DNA from: Frigidibacter sp.
Lineage (GTDB): Bacteria > Pseudomonadota > Alphaproteobacteria > Rhodobacterales > Rhodobacteraceae
Direction: 5' to 3'
NCBI RefSeq assembly: GCF_030695035.1
Contig: NZ_JAUYTT010000010.1
Coordinates: forward strand, 248,001-312,000
DNA: 64,000 bases
Shown here piece by piece: positions 1 through 7,281 of this stretch. The notes under the pieces are model-generated. The model made no database searches. It saw only the letters and a list, made by a program, of their open reading frames with translations, and was not told where the DNA came from. Within the stretch, counting starts at the first letter, position 1, and every line of letters starts with the position of its first letter. The translations under genes and the position numbers were made by a program.

Positions 1-1
1 T

Positions 2-739
2 GCCGCGCGGGTGGAGACGCTCGCGCATTTCCGGGCCGAGGGGCTGGAGGCCGACAACAAGGAAACGGAGCGCTTCGATCCGGTCACGGTCGCAGACCGC
101 GCTGCCGAACGCGCGATGACCGAGGTTCTGGCCCGGATGCGCCCCCACGACGCCATCCTCGGCGAGGAATACGGCGCAACCCCCGGCACCAGCGGGCTGA
201 CCTGGGTGCTGGACCCCATCGACGGCACCCGCGGCTACCTGTCGGGCACGCCGACCTGGGGCGTGCTGGTGGGGGTGTCGGATGCCACCGGCCCGATCCT
301 CGGCGCCATCGACCAGCCCTATATCGGCGAGCGCTTCGTGGGCGGGCTTGGCCTGTCCGAGATGACCGGCCCGCACGGCCCCCGCACCCTGCGCTGCCGC
401 AAGGCCCGGCCACTGGCCGAGGCCATCGTCTTCACCACCTTCCCCGAGGTCGGTACCGAGGCCGATGCCGCCGCCTTCCGCAGGGTGGCCAGCCGCGCCC
501 GGCTGACCCGCTATGGCATGGATTGCTACGCCTATGCGCTGATCGCCTCGGGCCAGATCGACCTGGTGATCGAGGCGGGGCTGCAACCCTATGACGTGCA
601 GGCGCCGATTGCCGTGGTCACGGCGGCGGGGGGCGTGGTGACCGACTGGCAGGGCGGGCCGGCGCATCATGGCGGGCGGATGCTGGCTGCGGCGAATGCC
701 GAGATCCATGCCGAGGCGCTGGCGCTGCTGAACGGGTGA
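2..739 (+). CDS. HisN-type inositol-monophosphatase-family phosphatase, 5'-truncated
   Basis: C-terminal part of an inositol-monophosphatase-fold, Mg-dependent phosphatase, most like histidinol-phosphatases of the HisN type (histidinol phosphate to histidinol in histidine synthesis). The reading frame is already open at base 2; the GTG at 11 is probably internal. Visible family motifs are GEEYG (first metal-binding acidic pair), DPIDGT (metal-binding loop) and a C-terminal YDVQAPIAVVTAAGG segment, the usual W/Y-D-xx-P site. The C-terminus is complete. No histidine genes lie next to it in the window, so substrate specificity (histidinol-P versus inositol-P or 3'-phosphoadenosine-5'-phosphate) is open. 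Confidence 0.85.
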   Translation, partial: AARVETLAHFRAEGLEADNKETERFDPVTVADRAAERAMTEVLARMRPHDAILGEEYGATPGTSGLTWVLDPIDGTRGYLSGTPTWGVLVGVSDATGPILGAIDQPYIGERFVGGLGLSEMTGPHGPRTLRCRKARPLAEAIVFTTFPEVGTEADAAAFRRVASRARLTRYGMDCYAYALIASGQIDLVIEAGLQPYDVQAPIAVVTAAGGVVTDWQGGPAHHGGRMLAAANAEIHAEALALLNG

Positions 740-843
740 GGGCTCAGCGCTGTTCTCGGAGGAATGTCCGTTCATCGGACAAATCTGCCGTTCCTTGACC
801 CAAGTCACTGACTGGGGAGCGATGGACCGTTCTCGCGAGGCAT

Positions 844-863
844 GTTTCGAACAAGTTCGAAAC
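844..863. promoter_or_regulatory. Perfect 9-bp inverted repeat, operator-like
   Basis: GTTTCGAAC and GTTCGAAAC are separated by only two bases. The loop is too short for an RNA hairpin, so a dimeric DNA-binding protein site is likelier. It lies in a gene-poor gap (740-948) between two convergent genes, so no controlled gene is apparent. It could be left over from a lost gene. Confidence 0.35.
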
Positions 864-948
864 ACCCCTGTCCCTCGTTTTCCTTGGAACAGCGGTGATG
901 TTTATTGCAATGGTTCTTGCCGCCCCCGTGGCAGGGCGGCGGCGGGTG

Positions 949-1407
949 TCATTCGGCTTGAAGAGGTTGAAGCAGCTCGATCACGTTCCCCCAAGGATCC
1001 GCAATGAATGCGACACGCACCATCCATTCGTGATTGTCGGTGGGATCGAGGGTGATGCGAACATCCCGGTTCCTTAGTTCGACCACCGCCAGATCGACGT
1101 CGTCGACCCAGATCCCCAAGTGATGCCATCCGTTCAACAGAAAGCTGTCAAATAGCTCGCCGTCACCCGGTCGTTCAACAGCACCATCGCCCGAAACTAA
1201 TTCCAGTCGAAACGCTTCGGCGCTCTCCATCGCCATTTCTGTGAATGTCATGCCATTCAGATCAAAGGCGCGAACCACCTGCATCCCCAGTTTGTCCCGA
1301 TACCAGGCGATGCCAGATTCGCGGTCCCTGATACGTAGGGCAACGTGTGCGACACGCGCCTTTGAGAGCGCGGAGGCCCGGATGGGGGCTGTTGCTGTGT
1401 TAAGCAT
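949..1407 (-). CDS. VOC (glyoxalase/bleomycin-resistance fold) family protein
   Basis: 152-residue single-domain vicinal-oxygen-chelate protein. The N-terminal VAHVALRIRD strand carries the usual metal-ligand His, WHHLGIWVDD starts the second beta-alpha-beta-beta-beta half, and WGNVIELLQP near the C-terminus supplies the usual metal-ligand Glu. Family members are glyoxalases, dioxygenases, isomerases or drug-binding proteins; the sequence does not say which. An AGGAATTT ribosome site precedes ATG 1407. It lies 9 bases downstream of a MarR-family gene on the same strand, so the two are almost certainly co-transcribed and it is probably the enzyme induced when MarR releases DNA. Confidence 0.8.
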   Translation of the reverse strand: MLNTATAPIRASALSKARVAHVALRIRDRESGIAWYRDKLGMQVVRAFDLNGMTFTEMAMESAEAFRLELVSGDGAVERPGDGELFDSFLLNGWHHLGIWVDDVDLAVVELRNRDVRITLDPTDNHEWMVRVAFIADPWGNVIELLQPLQAE

Positions 1408-1416
1408 GGTAAATTC

Positions 1417-1920
1417 CTATTTCAGATTGGTGGTGTTGTTTTCGCCGGCGAGACGCCGTCTCAAGATTTGCAGGAGATCGACGGTATCGATGATCCTCGA
1501 AACCTGCAGATCAGCGGCGAGATTGTCTGCCCAAGCCTGCTGACGCGCCATTGCCTGTTCATACGCGCCTAGCCCATGCCCGGTCATCGCAACGAGCTTT
1601 GCTCTGCTGTGGTGCGGGTTCGGGTCTAGCCTGACCAAACCACCCGCATGCATATCGTCCACCACCCGCTGTACGGCTTGACGCGTCAGTCCCATGTCTC
1701 GCGCGATATGAGCGACCGGCAACGAGACGGGAGAGCGGGATATGGCCCCAAGCACCTGCCAGCGCGCACTCGTCAAGCCCAGGTCGCCGACCAGTGCGTC
1801 ACCCGATTGGATGAGGTCGCCGTTCAATCTGAAGATCTCTATTATGAGATCAGTCAACGAACTGCGGAGTTCGATTTTTTCAGGGCTGGAAGACGGGCGT
1901 TCAAAGGGCATATTCAACAT
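1417..1920 (-). CDS. MarR-family winged-helix transcriptional regulator
   Basis: About 165 residues with the MarR arrangement: an N-terminal dimerisation helix, then a winged helix centred on SPVSLPVAHIARDMGLTRQA followed by a wing with LDPNPHHSRAK. Several in-frame ATGs compete (1974, 1938, 1920, 1911) and none has a good ribosome site. I chose 1920 because starts further upstream would lie inside the tandem operator at 1931-1963. The VOC gene follows after 9 bases. Likely an autorepressor of this two-gene operon, responding to a small aromatic or electrophilic ligand as many MarR proteins do; the ligand is not deducible. Confidence 0.8.
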   Translation of the reverse strand: MLNMPFERPSSSPEKIELRSSLTDLIIEIFRLNGDLIQSGDALVGDLGLTSARWQVLGAISRSPVSLPVAHIARDMGLTRQAVQRVVDDMHAGGLVRLDPNPHHSRAKLVAMTGHGLGAYEQAMARQQAWADNLAADLQVSRIIDTVDLLQILRRRLAGENNTTNLK

Positions 1921-1930
1921 CGCTAATGTA

Positions 1931-1963
1931 GACAGCATATTGTCATTACGACAGCGCATTGTC
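1931..1963 (-). promoter_or_regulatory. Tandem 14-bp operators upstream of marR
   Basis: Two copies of a GACA-N6-TGTC dyad, GACAGCATATTGTC at 1931-1944 and GACAGCGCATTGTC at 1950-1963, are spaced 19 bp start to start (close to two helical turns). They differ at two positions only. They lie directly upstream of the marR start, where an autoregulatory MarR site is expected. Confidence 0.6.
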
Positions 1964-2205
1964 ATTGTCAACATGTCGGTGGATTTATTTGAGACTTCAA
2001 AACTCAGTAGAGGCTCCTGGCGTTGATACTGCCCTGCAGTCGTGAGGCCGCTTTGGGCTCGAAGCTGCCCGCACAGCCGCCTCGCCACCCCCAAGAATCC
2101 CCTAGCCCCCACACCCCTCGCCTTGCTATCTTCCCCCAGTCGCGCGAGTCCTTCCCCCTTCTGTCGCGCGGCCGGCGTTTCACCGAAGGGATGCGAGGAA
2201 ACGCC

Positions 2206-3540
2206 ATGCCCGAGATCCTGATCCGCAACGCGGACGCCATCCTCACCATGAACGACACCCGCGCCGAGCTTGCCGGGGCCGATGTGCTGATCCGCGGCGG
2301 GGTGATCGCCGCCGTCGGCCACGGCCTCGCGACGACCGGAGAGGTGGTTCTGGCCCGCGGCTGCGTGGTCACGCCCGGCCTCGTGAATACCCATCACCAC
2401 CTCTATCAGACCCTCACCCGCGCTGTGCCGGGCGGGCAGGACGCGCTGCTGTTCGGCTGGCTGAAGACGCTCTACCCGATCTGGGCGCGCTTCGGGCCGG
2501 AGGAGGTGTTTTCCTCGGCGCAGGTCGGGCTGGCGGAACTGGCGCTGTCGGGCTGCACGCTGACCTCGGACCATCTCTACCTCTACCCGAACGGGGTGAG
2601 GCTGGAGGATACCATCGCCGCCGCGGCCGAGGTCGGCCTGCGCTTCCACCCCACGCGCGGCGCGATGAGCATCGGGACAAGCGCCGGGGGCCTGCCCCCC
2701 GACAGCCTGGTGGAGCGGGAGGATGCGATCCTCGAGGACTGCATCCGCGTCATCGACGCCTTCCACGATGCGGCCGAAGGCTCCATGTGCCGCGTCGGCG
2801 TCGCGCCCTGCTCGCCCTTCTCGGTCAGCCGCGACCTGATGCGGGATGCAGCGCTTCTGGCCCGTGACAAGGGGGTGATGCTGCACACCCATCTGGCAGA
2901 AAATGCCGAGGATGTAGCCTATTCGCTGGCCAAGTTCGGTTGCCTGCCCGGACAGTATGCCGAGGGTCTGGGCTGGACCGGCCCCGATGTATGGCACGCG
3001 CATTGCGTGAAGCTCGGCCCGCAAGAGATTGACCTCTTTGCCCAAACCCGCACCGGGGTCGCGCATTGCCCCTGTTCAAACTGCCGGCTGGGATCAGGGA
3101 TCGCGCCGGTGCGGGCGATGCGCGATGCGGGGGTGCGGGTCGGGCTGGGGGTGGATGGCTCCGCCTCCAACGACGCCGGCAATCTGGTGGCCGAGGCACG
3201 GCTGGCGATGCTGCTGCAGCGGGTCGCCAACGGTGCCGATGCGATGAGCGCGCGCGAGGCGCTGGAGATTGCCACGCTTGGCGGGGCTGAGGTGCTGGGG
3301 CGGCCGGATGTCGGCGCGCTGGTGCCGGGCAAGCGCGCCGACATCGCGGTCTGGGATGTGTCGGGGGTGGAGAGTGCCGGAAGCTGGGACCCGGCGGCGC
3401 TGCTGCTGGCGGGGCCGACCCGGGTGCGGCACCTGTTCGTGGAAGGGCGGCAGGTGGTGCGCGATGGGCAGGTGATGACCATCGACCTGCCGGAGGTGGT
3501 CGCCCGGCAGAACCGGCTGGCGGCGCGTCTGCGGGGGTGA
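2206..3540 (+). CDS. 8-oxoguanine deaminase (amidohydrolase superfamily)
   Basis: 444-residue amidohydrolase, the usual length for 8-oxoguanine deaminase (8-oxoguanine to urate plus ammonia, a purine-salvage or oxidative-damage step). The small beta domain opens with a PEILIRNADAILTM segment. The metal site shows the HxH motif within NTHHHLYQ (about residues 61-68), HTHLAEN mid-protein, an HAHCVKL strand, and GVDGSASND carrying the catalytic Asp. SNCRLGSG before the last motif is typical of the 8-oxoguanine deaminase and guanine/hydroxyatrazine deaminase branch. A GAGGAA ribosome site lies 5 bases before ATG 2206. Transcribed divergently from marR. Hydroxydechloroatrazine-type substrates cannot be excluded. 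Confidence 0.8.
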   Translation: MPEILIRNADAILTMNDTRAELAGADVLIRGGVIAAVGHGLATTGEVVLARGCVVTPGLVNTHHHLYQTLTRAVPGGQDALLFGWLKTLYPIWARFGPEEVFSSAQVGLAELALSGCTLTSDHLYLYPNGVRLEDTIAAAAEVGLRFHPTRGAMSIGTSAGGLPPDSLVEREDAILEDCIRVIDAFHDAAEGSMCRVGVAPCSPFSVSRDLMRDAALLARDKGVMLHTHLAENAEDVAYSLAKFGCLPGQYAEGLGWTGPDVWHAHCVKLGPQEIDLFAQTRTGVAHCPCSNCRLGSGIAPVRAMRDAGVRVGLGVDGSASNDAGNLVAEARLAMLLQRVANGADAMSAREALEIATLGGAEVLGRPDVGALVPGKRADIAVWDVSGVESAGSWDPAALLLAGPTRVRHLFVEGRQVVRDGQVMTIDLPEVVARQNRLAARLRG

Positions 3541-3581
3541 GGGCGGAGAGCCGCACAAGCTGGGGCAGGGGCCCGAAAGCC

Positions 3582-3607
3582 GGAAACATCCCGGCGGGCG
3601 GGGCGTT
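3582..3607 (+). promoter_or_regulatory. Possible EcfG-type stress promoter
   Basis: GGAAA, a 17-base spacer, then CGTT. This resembles the alphaproteobacterial general-stress sigma consensus (GGAAC, 16-17 bases, CGTT) and lies about 60 bases before a stress-type SDR gene. One mismatch to the -35 consensus; weak taken alone. Confidence 0.3.
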
Positions 3608-3666
3608 GTTGGGTCTCTCGCGCCGATTGCGTGCGCGGAGGACGACCAAGCCGAAAGGATCCCGCC

Positions 3667-4599
3667 ATGACAGATGCCCCCAAGATCGCCCCGAAATCCG
3701 ACACGCCGAACACCCAGTATGAGATGCGCGACCCCCGCAGCCTCTATCCCAAGCCGCCTTTCGACACGCCGATGGTCCCCGAACCTGGCCTGACCAGCAA
3801 CATGACCCCGCGGCCCGATCACGGTGAGACCTCGTACAAGGGCCTCGGCCGGATGCAGGGCCGCCGCGCGCTGATCACCGGCGGGGACAGCGGCATCGGC
3901 CGCGCCGTCGCCATCGCCTATGCCCGCGAGGGCGCGCATGTTGTCATCAACCACCTGCCCGCCGAGCAATCCGATGCCGACAGCCTGCTGGAAGAGCTGC
4001 ACGCCGAGGGGTTGAAGATCGACGCCATCCCCGGCGATCTGATGGACGAGGCCTTCTGCAAGGCACTTGTCGCTGACGCCGCCGGGCTGATGGGCGGCCT
4101 CGACGTGCTGGTGAACAATGCCGGCAAGCAGGTGACGCAGGCCAGCATCCAGGATCTGACGACCGAACAGTTCGATGCCACCTACAAGACCAATGTCTAT
4201 GCGATGTTCTGGCTGTCGAAGGCGGCGCTGCGGCGGATGAAGCCGGGGGCGACGATCATCAACGTCACCTCGATCCAAGGGTATGATCCTTCCCCGAACC
4301 TTCTCGACTATGCCTCCACCAAGTTCGCCATCCTCGGCTTCACCAAGGCGCTGGCGGGGCAGGTGGCCAAGGACGGCATCCGGGTGAACGCCGTGGCACC
4401 GGGCCCGTTCTGGACGCCGCTGCAACCCTCGCAGGGCCAGCCGGCCGAGAAGCTGGCGAAGTTCGGCGAGCAAACCCCGCTTGGCCGCCCCGGCCAGCCG
4501 GCCGAGATTGCGGCAAGCTTCGTGTTCCTTGCCACACAGGAATCCGGCTACATGACCGGCGAGACCATTGGCGTTACCGGCGGCAATCCGATCCACTGA
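3667..4599 (+). CDS. SDR-family oxidoreductase, general-stress type
   Basis: 310-residue short-chain dehydrogenase/reductase of the long-N-terminus group (like YghA and the Bacillus general-stress SDRs). About 60 proline-rich residues precede the Rossmann fold. TGGDSGIG is the cofactor loop, NNAGKQ the structural NNAG, INVTSIQ holds the catalytic Ser strand, and YASTK is the catalytic YxxxK. The C-terminal end TGETIGVTGG is typical. AAGGA precedes the ATG. The substrate is unknown; family members reduce aldehydes or ketones with NAD(P)H. The likely stress promoter upstream and the small lipoprotein downstream fit a general-stress role. Confidence 0.85.
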   Translation: MTDAPKIAPKSDTPNTQYEMRDPRSLYPKPPFDTPMVPEPGLTSNMTPRPDHGETSYKGLGRMQGRRALITGGDSGIGRAVAIAYAREGAHVVINHLPAEQSDADSLLEELHAEGLKIDAIPGDLMDEAFCKALVADAAGLMGGLDVLVNNAGKQVTQASIQDLTTEQFDATYKTNVYAMFWLSKAALRRMKPGATIINVTSIQGYDPSPNLLDYASTKFAILGFTKALAGQVAKDGIRVNAVAPGPFWTPLQPSQGQPAEKLAKFGEQTPLGRPGQPAEIAASFVFLATQESGYMTGETIGVTGGNPIH

Positions 4600-4622
4600 C
4601 CGCAAATCATTGGCAGAGCGGC

Positions 4623-4647
4623 GGAACCTCGCCGGGTGTCGGGCGTT
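4623..4647 (+). promoter_or_regulatory. Possible EcfG-type promoter for the small lipoprotein
   Basis: GGAAC, a 16-base spacer and CGTT, an exact match to the alphaproteobacterial EcfG-type consensus, about 80 bases upstream of the lipoprotein ATG. It is the second such match within 1.1 kb. Many Rhodobacterales are thought to lack EcfG, so this needs the genome's sigma-factor content. Confidence 0.35.
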
Positions 4648-4725
4648 GGTCACCGAATTGTGCAGTCTCGCGGCGATCCATCCGCGGTATGTGCGATCAG
4701 ATACAGAGTTCCGGGAGATGGACCA

Positions 4726-4998
4726 ATGACCAAGAAACTTATGATGATCCTTTGCGCAGGCACGCTTTCGCTGTCCGCTTGCACTGGCTACACGCCGAAC
4801 CAGAATGCCGCCATTGGCGGTCTGACCGGTGCGGCGGCTGGCCTTGCGGCGGCTGACCTTGCAGATGGCAGCGACACCGTGAAGGTTGCGGCGGCCCTCG
4901 GCGGCGGCGCTGCTGGCGCGGCCATCGGCTCCAACGTCGGCGCGCGGAAGTGCACCTATACCAACGGCGCCCCGGCGCCTTGCCCGACGCGCTACTGA
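4726..4998 (+). CDS. Small glycine-zipper lipoprotein
   Basis: 90-residue exported protein. The N-terminus is a lipoprotein signal: MTKK, a hydrophobic stretch, and lipobox LSAC, giving a mature N-terminal Cys at about residue 18. The mature part has two glycine/alanine-rich zipper helices (around AAIGGLTGAAAG and AALGGGAAGAAIG) separated by a short polar linker, as in outer-membrane or periplasmic glycine-zipper proteins of the SlyB/OsmB kind. It ends in a Cys-containing tail (KCTYTNGAPAPCPTRY), which may form a disulfide. Probably envelope-stress related; its exact function is unknown. GGGAGA lies before ATG 4726. Confidence 0.8.
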   Translation: MTKKLMMILCAGTLSLSACTGYTPNQNAAIGGLTGAAAGLAAADLADGSDTVKVAAALGGGAAGAAIGSNVGARKCTYTNGAPAPCPTRY

Positions 4999-5005
4999 TC
5001 GGGCT

Positions 5006-5028
5006 GCGGGGGCGGCTGCCGCCCCCGC
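5006..5028 (+). terminator. GC-rich hairpin after the lipoprotein gene
   Basis: An 11-base perfect inverted repeat around a central T, immediately after the lipoprotein stop. No T-run follows, so it may be an RNA-stabilising hairpin or act with the next terminator. Confidence 0.5.
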
Positions 5029-5053
5029 GTCTTGACCAAACCCGTATTATCGG

Positions 5054-5084
5054 GGCCGGCTTCCGCAGGGGAGCCGGCCTTTTT
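5054..5084 (+). terminator. Rho-independent terminator
   Basis: GGCCGGCT and AGCCGGCC form an 8-bp stem with a 10-base loop, followed directly by TTTTT. This is the best intrinsic terminator in the window. It isolates the arsenic operon from upstream transcription. Confidence 0.8.
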
Positions 5085-5257
5085 CGTTAGGGCCTTCGCG
5101 CAGGCATGTGGCTCGTGCCGGCTGCACCGCCATCCTCGCCGCGGTGCCGCCCATTCCCTACCCCATGCCACCGCCACCCACACCGCCGGGCCCGCGCCCG
5201 CTGTCATCAAAAATTCACAGCCGCTTTCCCAATTTCACATGCCTTTCCGCTACAGTT

Positions 5258-5277
5258 CCATTATTCACGAATTATGG
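5258..5277 (+). promoter_or_regulatory. ArsR operator overlapping the arsR start codon
   Basis: CCATTATTC-AC-GAATTATGG is a near-perfect dyad (one mismatch), AT-rich in a GC-rich setting, and it includes the ATG at 5274. It has the size and look of an ArsR/SmtB operator. No ribosome site is visible before the ATG, so the transcript may be leaderless or nearly so. Confidence 0.55.
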
Positions 5278-6110
5278 AAATAAAAGCCGCCTCCGAATCG
5301 CTCGCCGTTCTTGGTCACGAAGGCCGCCTGTCGGTGCTTCGCCTGCTGATGCGGCGGATGCCGCAAGGCGCGCGGCCGGGCGAGATGGCAGAGGCGCTTG
5401 GGATGAAACCGAACACGCTGTCGGCCTATCTCTCGGCGCTGGAGGCGGCTGGTCTGATCGCCGCCGAACGGCAGGGCCGGGCCATCACCTATACGGCCTG
5501 CCTGCCGGGCATCGGCGGGCTGATCGACTACCTTTATGCCGACTGCTGCCGCGGTCGGCCCGATATCTGCACTCCCGCCGCGTTTCGCGCCGGGGTTTCG
5601 TTGGAGGAACGAATGGAAGACCGGGTTTACAACGCACTTTTCATCTGCTCGGGCAATTCCGCCCGCTCGATCTTTGCCGAGTCGCTGCTGCGCGATGTGG
5701 GGAAGGGGCGCTTCAATGCGTTTTCCGCTGGCACCAAGCCGCATTCCGAGCTGAACCCCTACGCGCTCGAAGTGCTGGAGCGGGCGGGGCATGACGTGTC
5801 TGGCATGCGCTCCAAGCATGTGTCCGAATTTCAGGAGCCGGGCTCGCCGGTGATGGATTTCGTCTTCACCGTCTGCGACACGGCGGCGAACGAGGAATGC
5901 CCGCCCTGGCCGGGCCAGCCGATCACCGCGCATTGGGGCGTGGCCGACCCGGTGAAGGCGACCGGCACCGATGCCGAAAAGGCGCTGGCCTTCTCGCGCG
6001 CCTATGCCGAGCTGCGCCGCCGGATCATCGCCTTCGCGGCGTTGCAGATCGGCGAGCTGGAAAAGGTCGCGCTGCAGCGCAAGCTGGACGACATCGGCCG
6101 CGACGCATGA
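5274..6110 (+). CDS. arsRC: ArsR-ArsC fusion: arsenic-responsive repressor fused to arsenate reductase-like phosphatase domain
   Basis: 278 residues in two parts. Residues 1-105 are an ArsR/SmtB winged helix (MKPNTLSAYLSALEAAGLI is the recognition region). A cysteine cluster follows, Cys91-Cys92 and Cys99 (DCCRGRPDIC), resembling the As(III) site of the Acidithiobacillus-type ArsR. Residues 115-278 are a low-molecular-weight phosphotyrosine-phosphatase/thioredoxin-type arsenate reductase domain, with P-loop FICSGNSARS (Cys125, Arg131) and the DPVKATG loop that supplies the Asp. It should both sense arsenic and reduce arsenate. First gene of an operon with GAPDH and ArsJ. The ATG at 5274 lies inside the operator dyad. 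Confidence 0.88.
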   Translation: MEIKAASESLAVLGHEGRLSVLRLLMRRMPQGARPGEMAEALGMKPNTLSAYLSALEAAGLIAAERQGRAITYTACLPGIGGLIDYLYADCCRGRPDICTPAAFRAGVSLEERMEDRVYNALFICSGNSARSIFAESLLRDVGKGRFNAFSAGTKPHSELNPYALEVLERAGHDVSGMRSKHVSEFQEPGSPVMDFVFTVCDTAANEECPPWPGQPITAHWGVADPVKATGTDAEKALAFSRAYAELRRRIIAFAALQIGELEKVALQRKLDDIGRDA

Positions 6111-6273
6111 GCATGGGCGGGGCCTCTCGCCCCGCCGCAACTGACCTTGGCACCTGCGAGCGGCCGCGCCGCTCCGGGTCGCCCCGGGCATGGCTCCCGT
6201 CGGGAGACGCTGGTGCTGCCGGCGATGAATGACAAGACGCGGCAGGCTCGCGCCAGATGAGGGGAATACACCG

Positions 6274-7281
6274 ATGACGAAGATCGCAATCAACGGCCTT
6301 GGCCGGATGGGCAAGCTGGTGCTGCGCCGGCTGGTGGATATGGGCCATGCCGGCAAGATCGTGCTGCTGAACGATCCGGTCGGCACCCCCGCCGACCATG
6401 CGCTGCTGCTGGAGTTCGACAGCATCCACCGCCGCTGGCCGGTGCCGATCAGCCATGATGACGCGGGACTGATCGTGGATGGCCAGCCGATGCGGCTGAC
6501 CGCGGTGAAGCGGATCGAGGAGCTGCCGCTGGCGGAGCTTGGCGTCGATCTGGTCATCGACTGCACCGGCATCTTCAAGACCGGCGAGAAGGTGGCCCCC
6601 TATTATGCGGCGGGCGTGAAGAAGGTCGTCGTCTCGGCCCCCGTCAAGGATGGCGGCGCGCTGAACATCGTCTATGGCGTGAACCATGATCTTTACGATC
6701 CCGCGCAGCATCACCTGATCACGGCGGCAAGCTGCACCACCAACTGCCTCGCCCCGGTTGTGAAGGTGATCCATGAGGCGATCGGCATTCAGCACGGGTC
6801 CATCACCACGATCCATGACGTGACCAACACCCAGACCATCGTCGACCGCCCGGCCAAGGACCTGCGCCGCGCGCGGTCCGCCTTGGCGAACCTGATCCCC
6901 ACCACCACCGGATCGGCGACCGCGATCACCCTGATCTACCCCGACCTCAAGGGCCGGCTCAACGGCCATGCGGTGCGGGTGCCGCTGCTGAACGCCTCGC
7001 TGACCGATTGCGTGTTCGAGATGAAGCGGGCGGTGACGGTGGAGGAAGTGAACGGCCTCTTCAAGGCCGCCGCCGAGGGGCCGCTGGCGGGGATTCTGGG
7101 GTATGAGGAACGGCCGCTGGTGTCGACCGATTACACCGACGATCCGCGCTCGGCGATCATCGACGCGCTGTCGACCATGGTGATCAACGGCACCCAGCTG
7201 AAGGTCTATGCCTGGTATGACAATGAATGGGGCTATTGCTGCCGGCTGGCGGATGTGGCGCTGATGGTGGCGGGGGAATGA
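6274..7281 (+). CDS. ArsJ-associated glyceraldehyde-3-phosphate dehydrogenase
   Basis: 335-residue GAPDH, full length. The N-terminal NAD loop is INGLGRMGK rather than the housekeeping GFGRIGR, the catalytic motif is ASCTTNC with Cys154, and the C-terminal [10 protein letters not shown] is typical. In arsenic operons this paralogue uses arsenate in place of phosphate to make 1-arseno-3-phosphoglycerate, which ArsJ exports. Position supports that: it follows the arsR-arsC fusion and its stop overlaps the arsJ start (ATGA). GAGGGGA precedes ATG 6274. The 163-base gap before it holds an 8-bp GC hairpin at 6116-6136 without a T-run, possibly a processing or attenuation element. Confidence 0.88.
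   Translation: MTKIAINGLGRMGKLVLRRLVDMGHAGKIVLLNDPVGTPADHALLLEFDSIHRRWPVPISHDDAGLIVDGQPMRLTAVKRIEELPLAELGVDLVIDCTGIFKTGEKVAPYYAAGVKKVVVSAPVKDGGALNIVYGVNHDLYDPAQHHLITAASCTTNCLAPVVKVIHEAIGIQHGSITTIHDVTNTQTIVDRPAKDLRRARSALANLIPTTTGSATAITLIYPDLKGRLNGHAVRVPLLNASLTDCVFEMKRAVTVEEVNGLFKAAAEGPLAGILGYEERPLVSTDYTDDPRSAIIDALSTMVINGTQLKVYAWYDNEWGYCCRLADVALMVAGE

Noticed and set aside
795-1077. Short frames with a hydrophobic stretch between the phosphatase and VOC genes
   Set aside because: The hydrophobic frame has no start codon before the stretch and the frame with a ribosome site has no recognisable protein. At most a remnant.
1975-3066. Upstream extension of the marR frame to a 549-codon protein
   Set aside because: The extension runs antisense through 8-oxoguanine deaminase and has no MarR-like or other motif; the real gene starts near 1911-1974.
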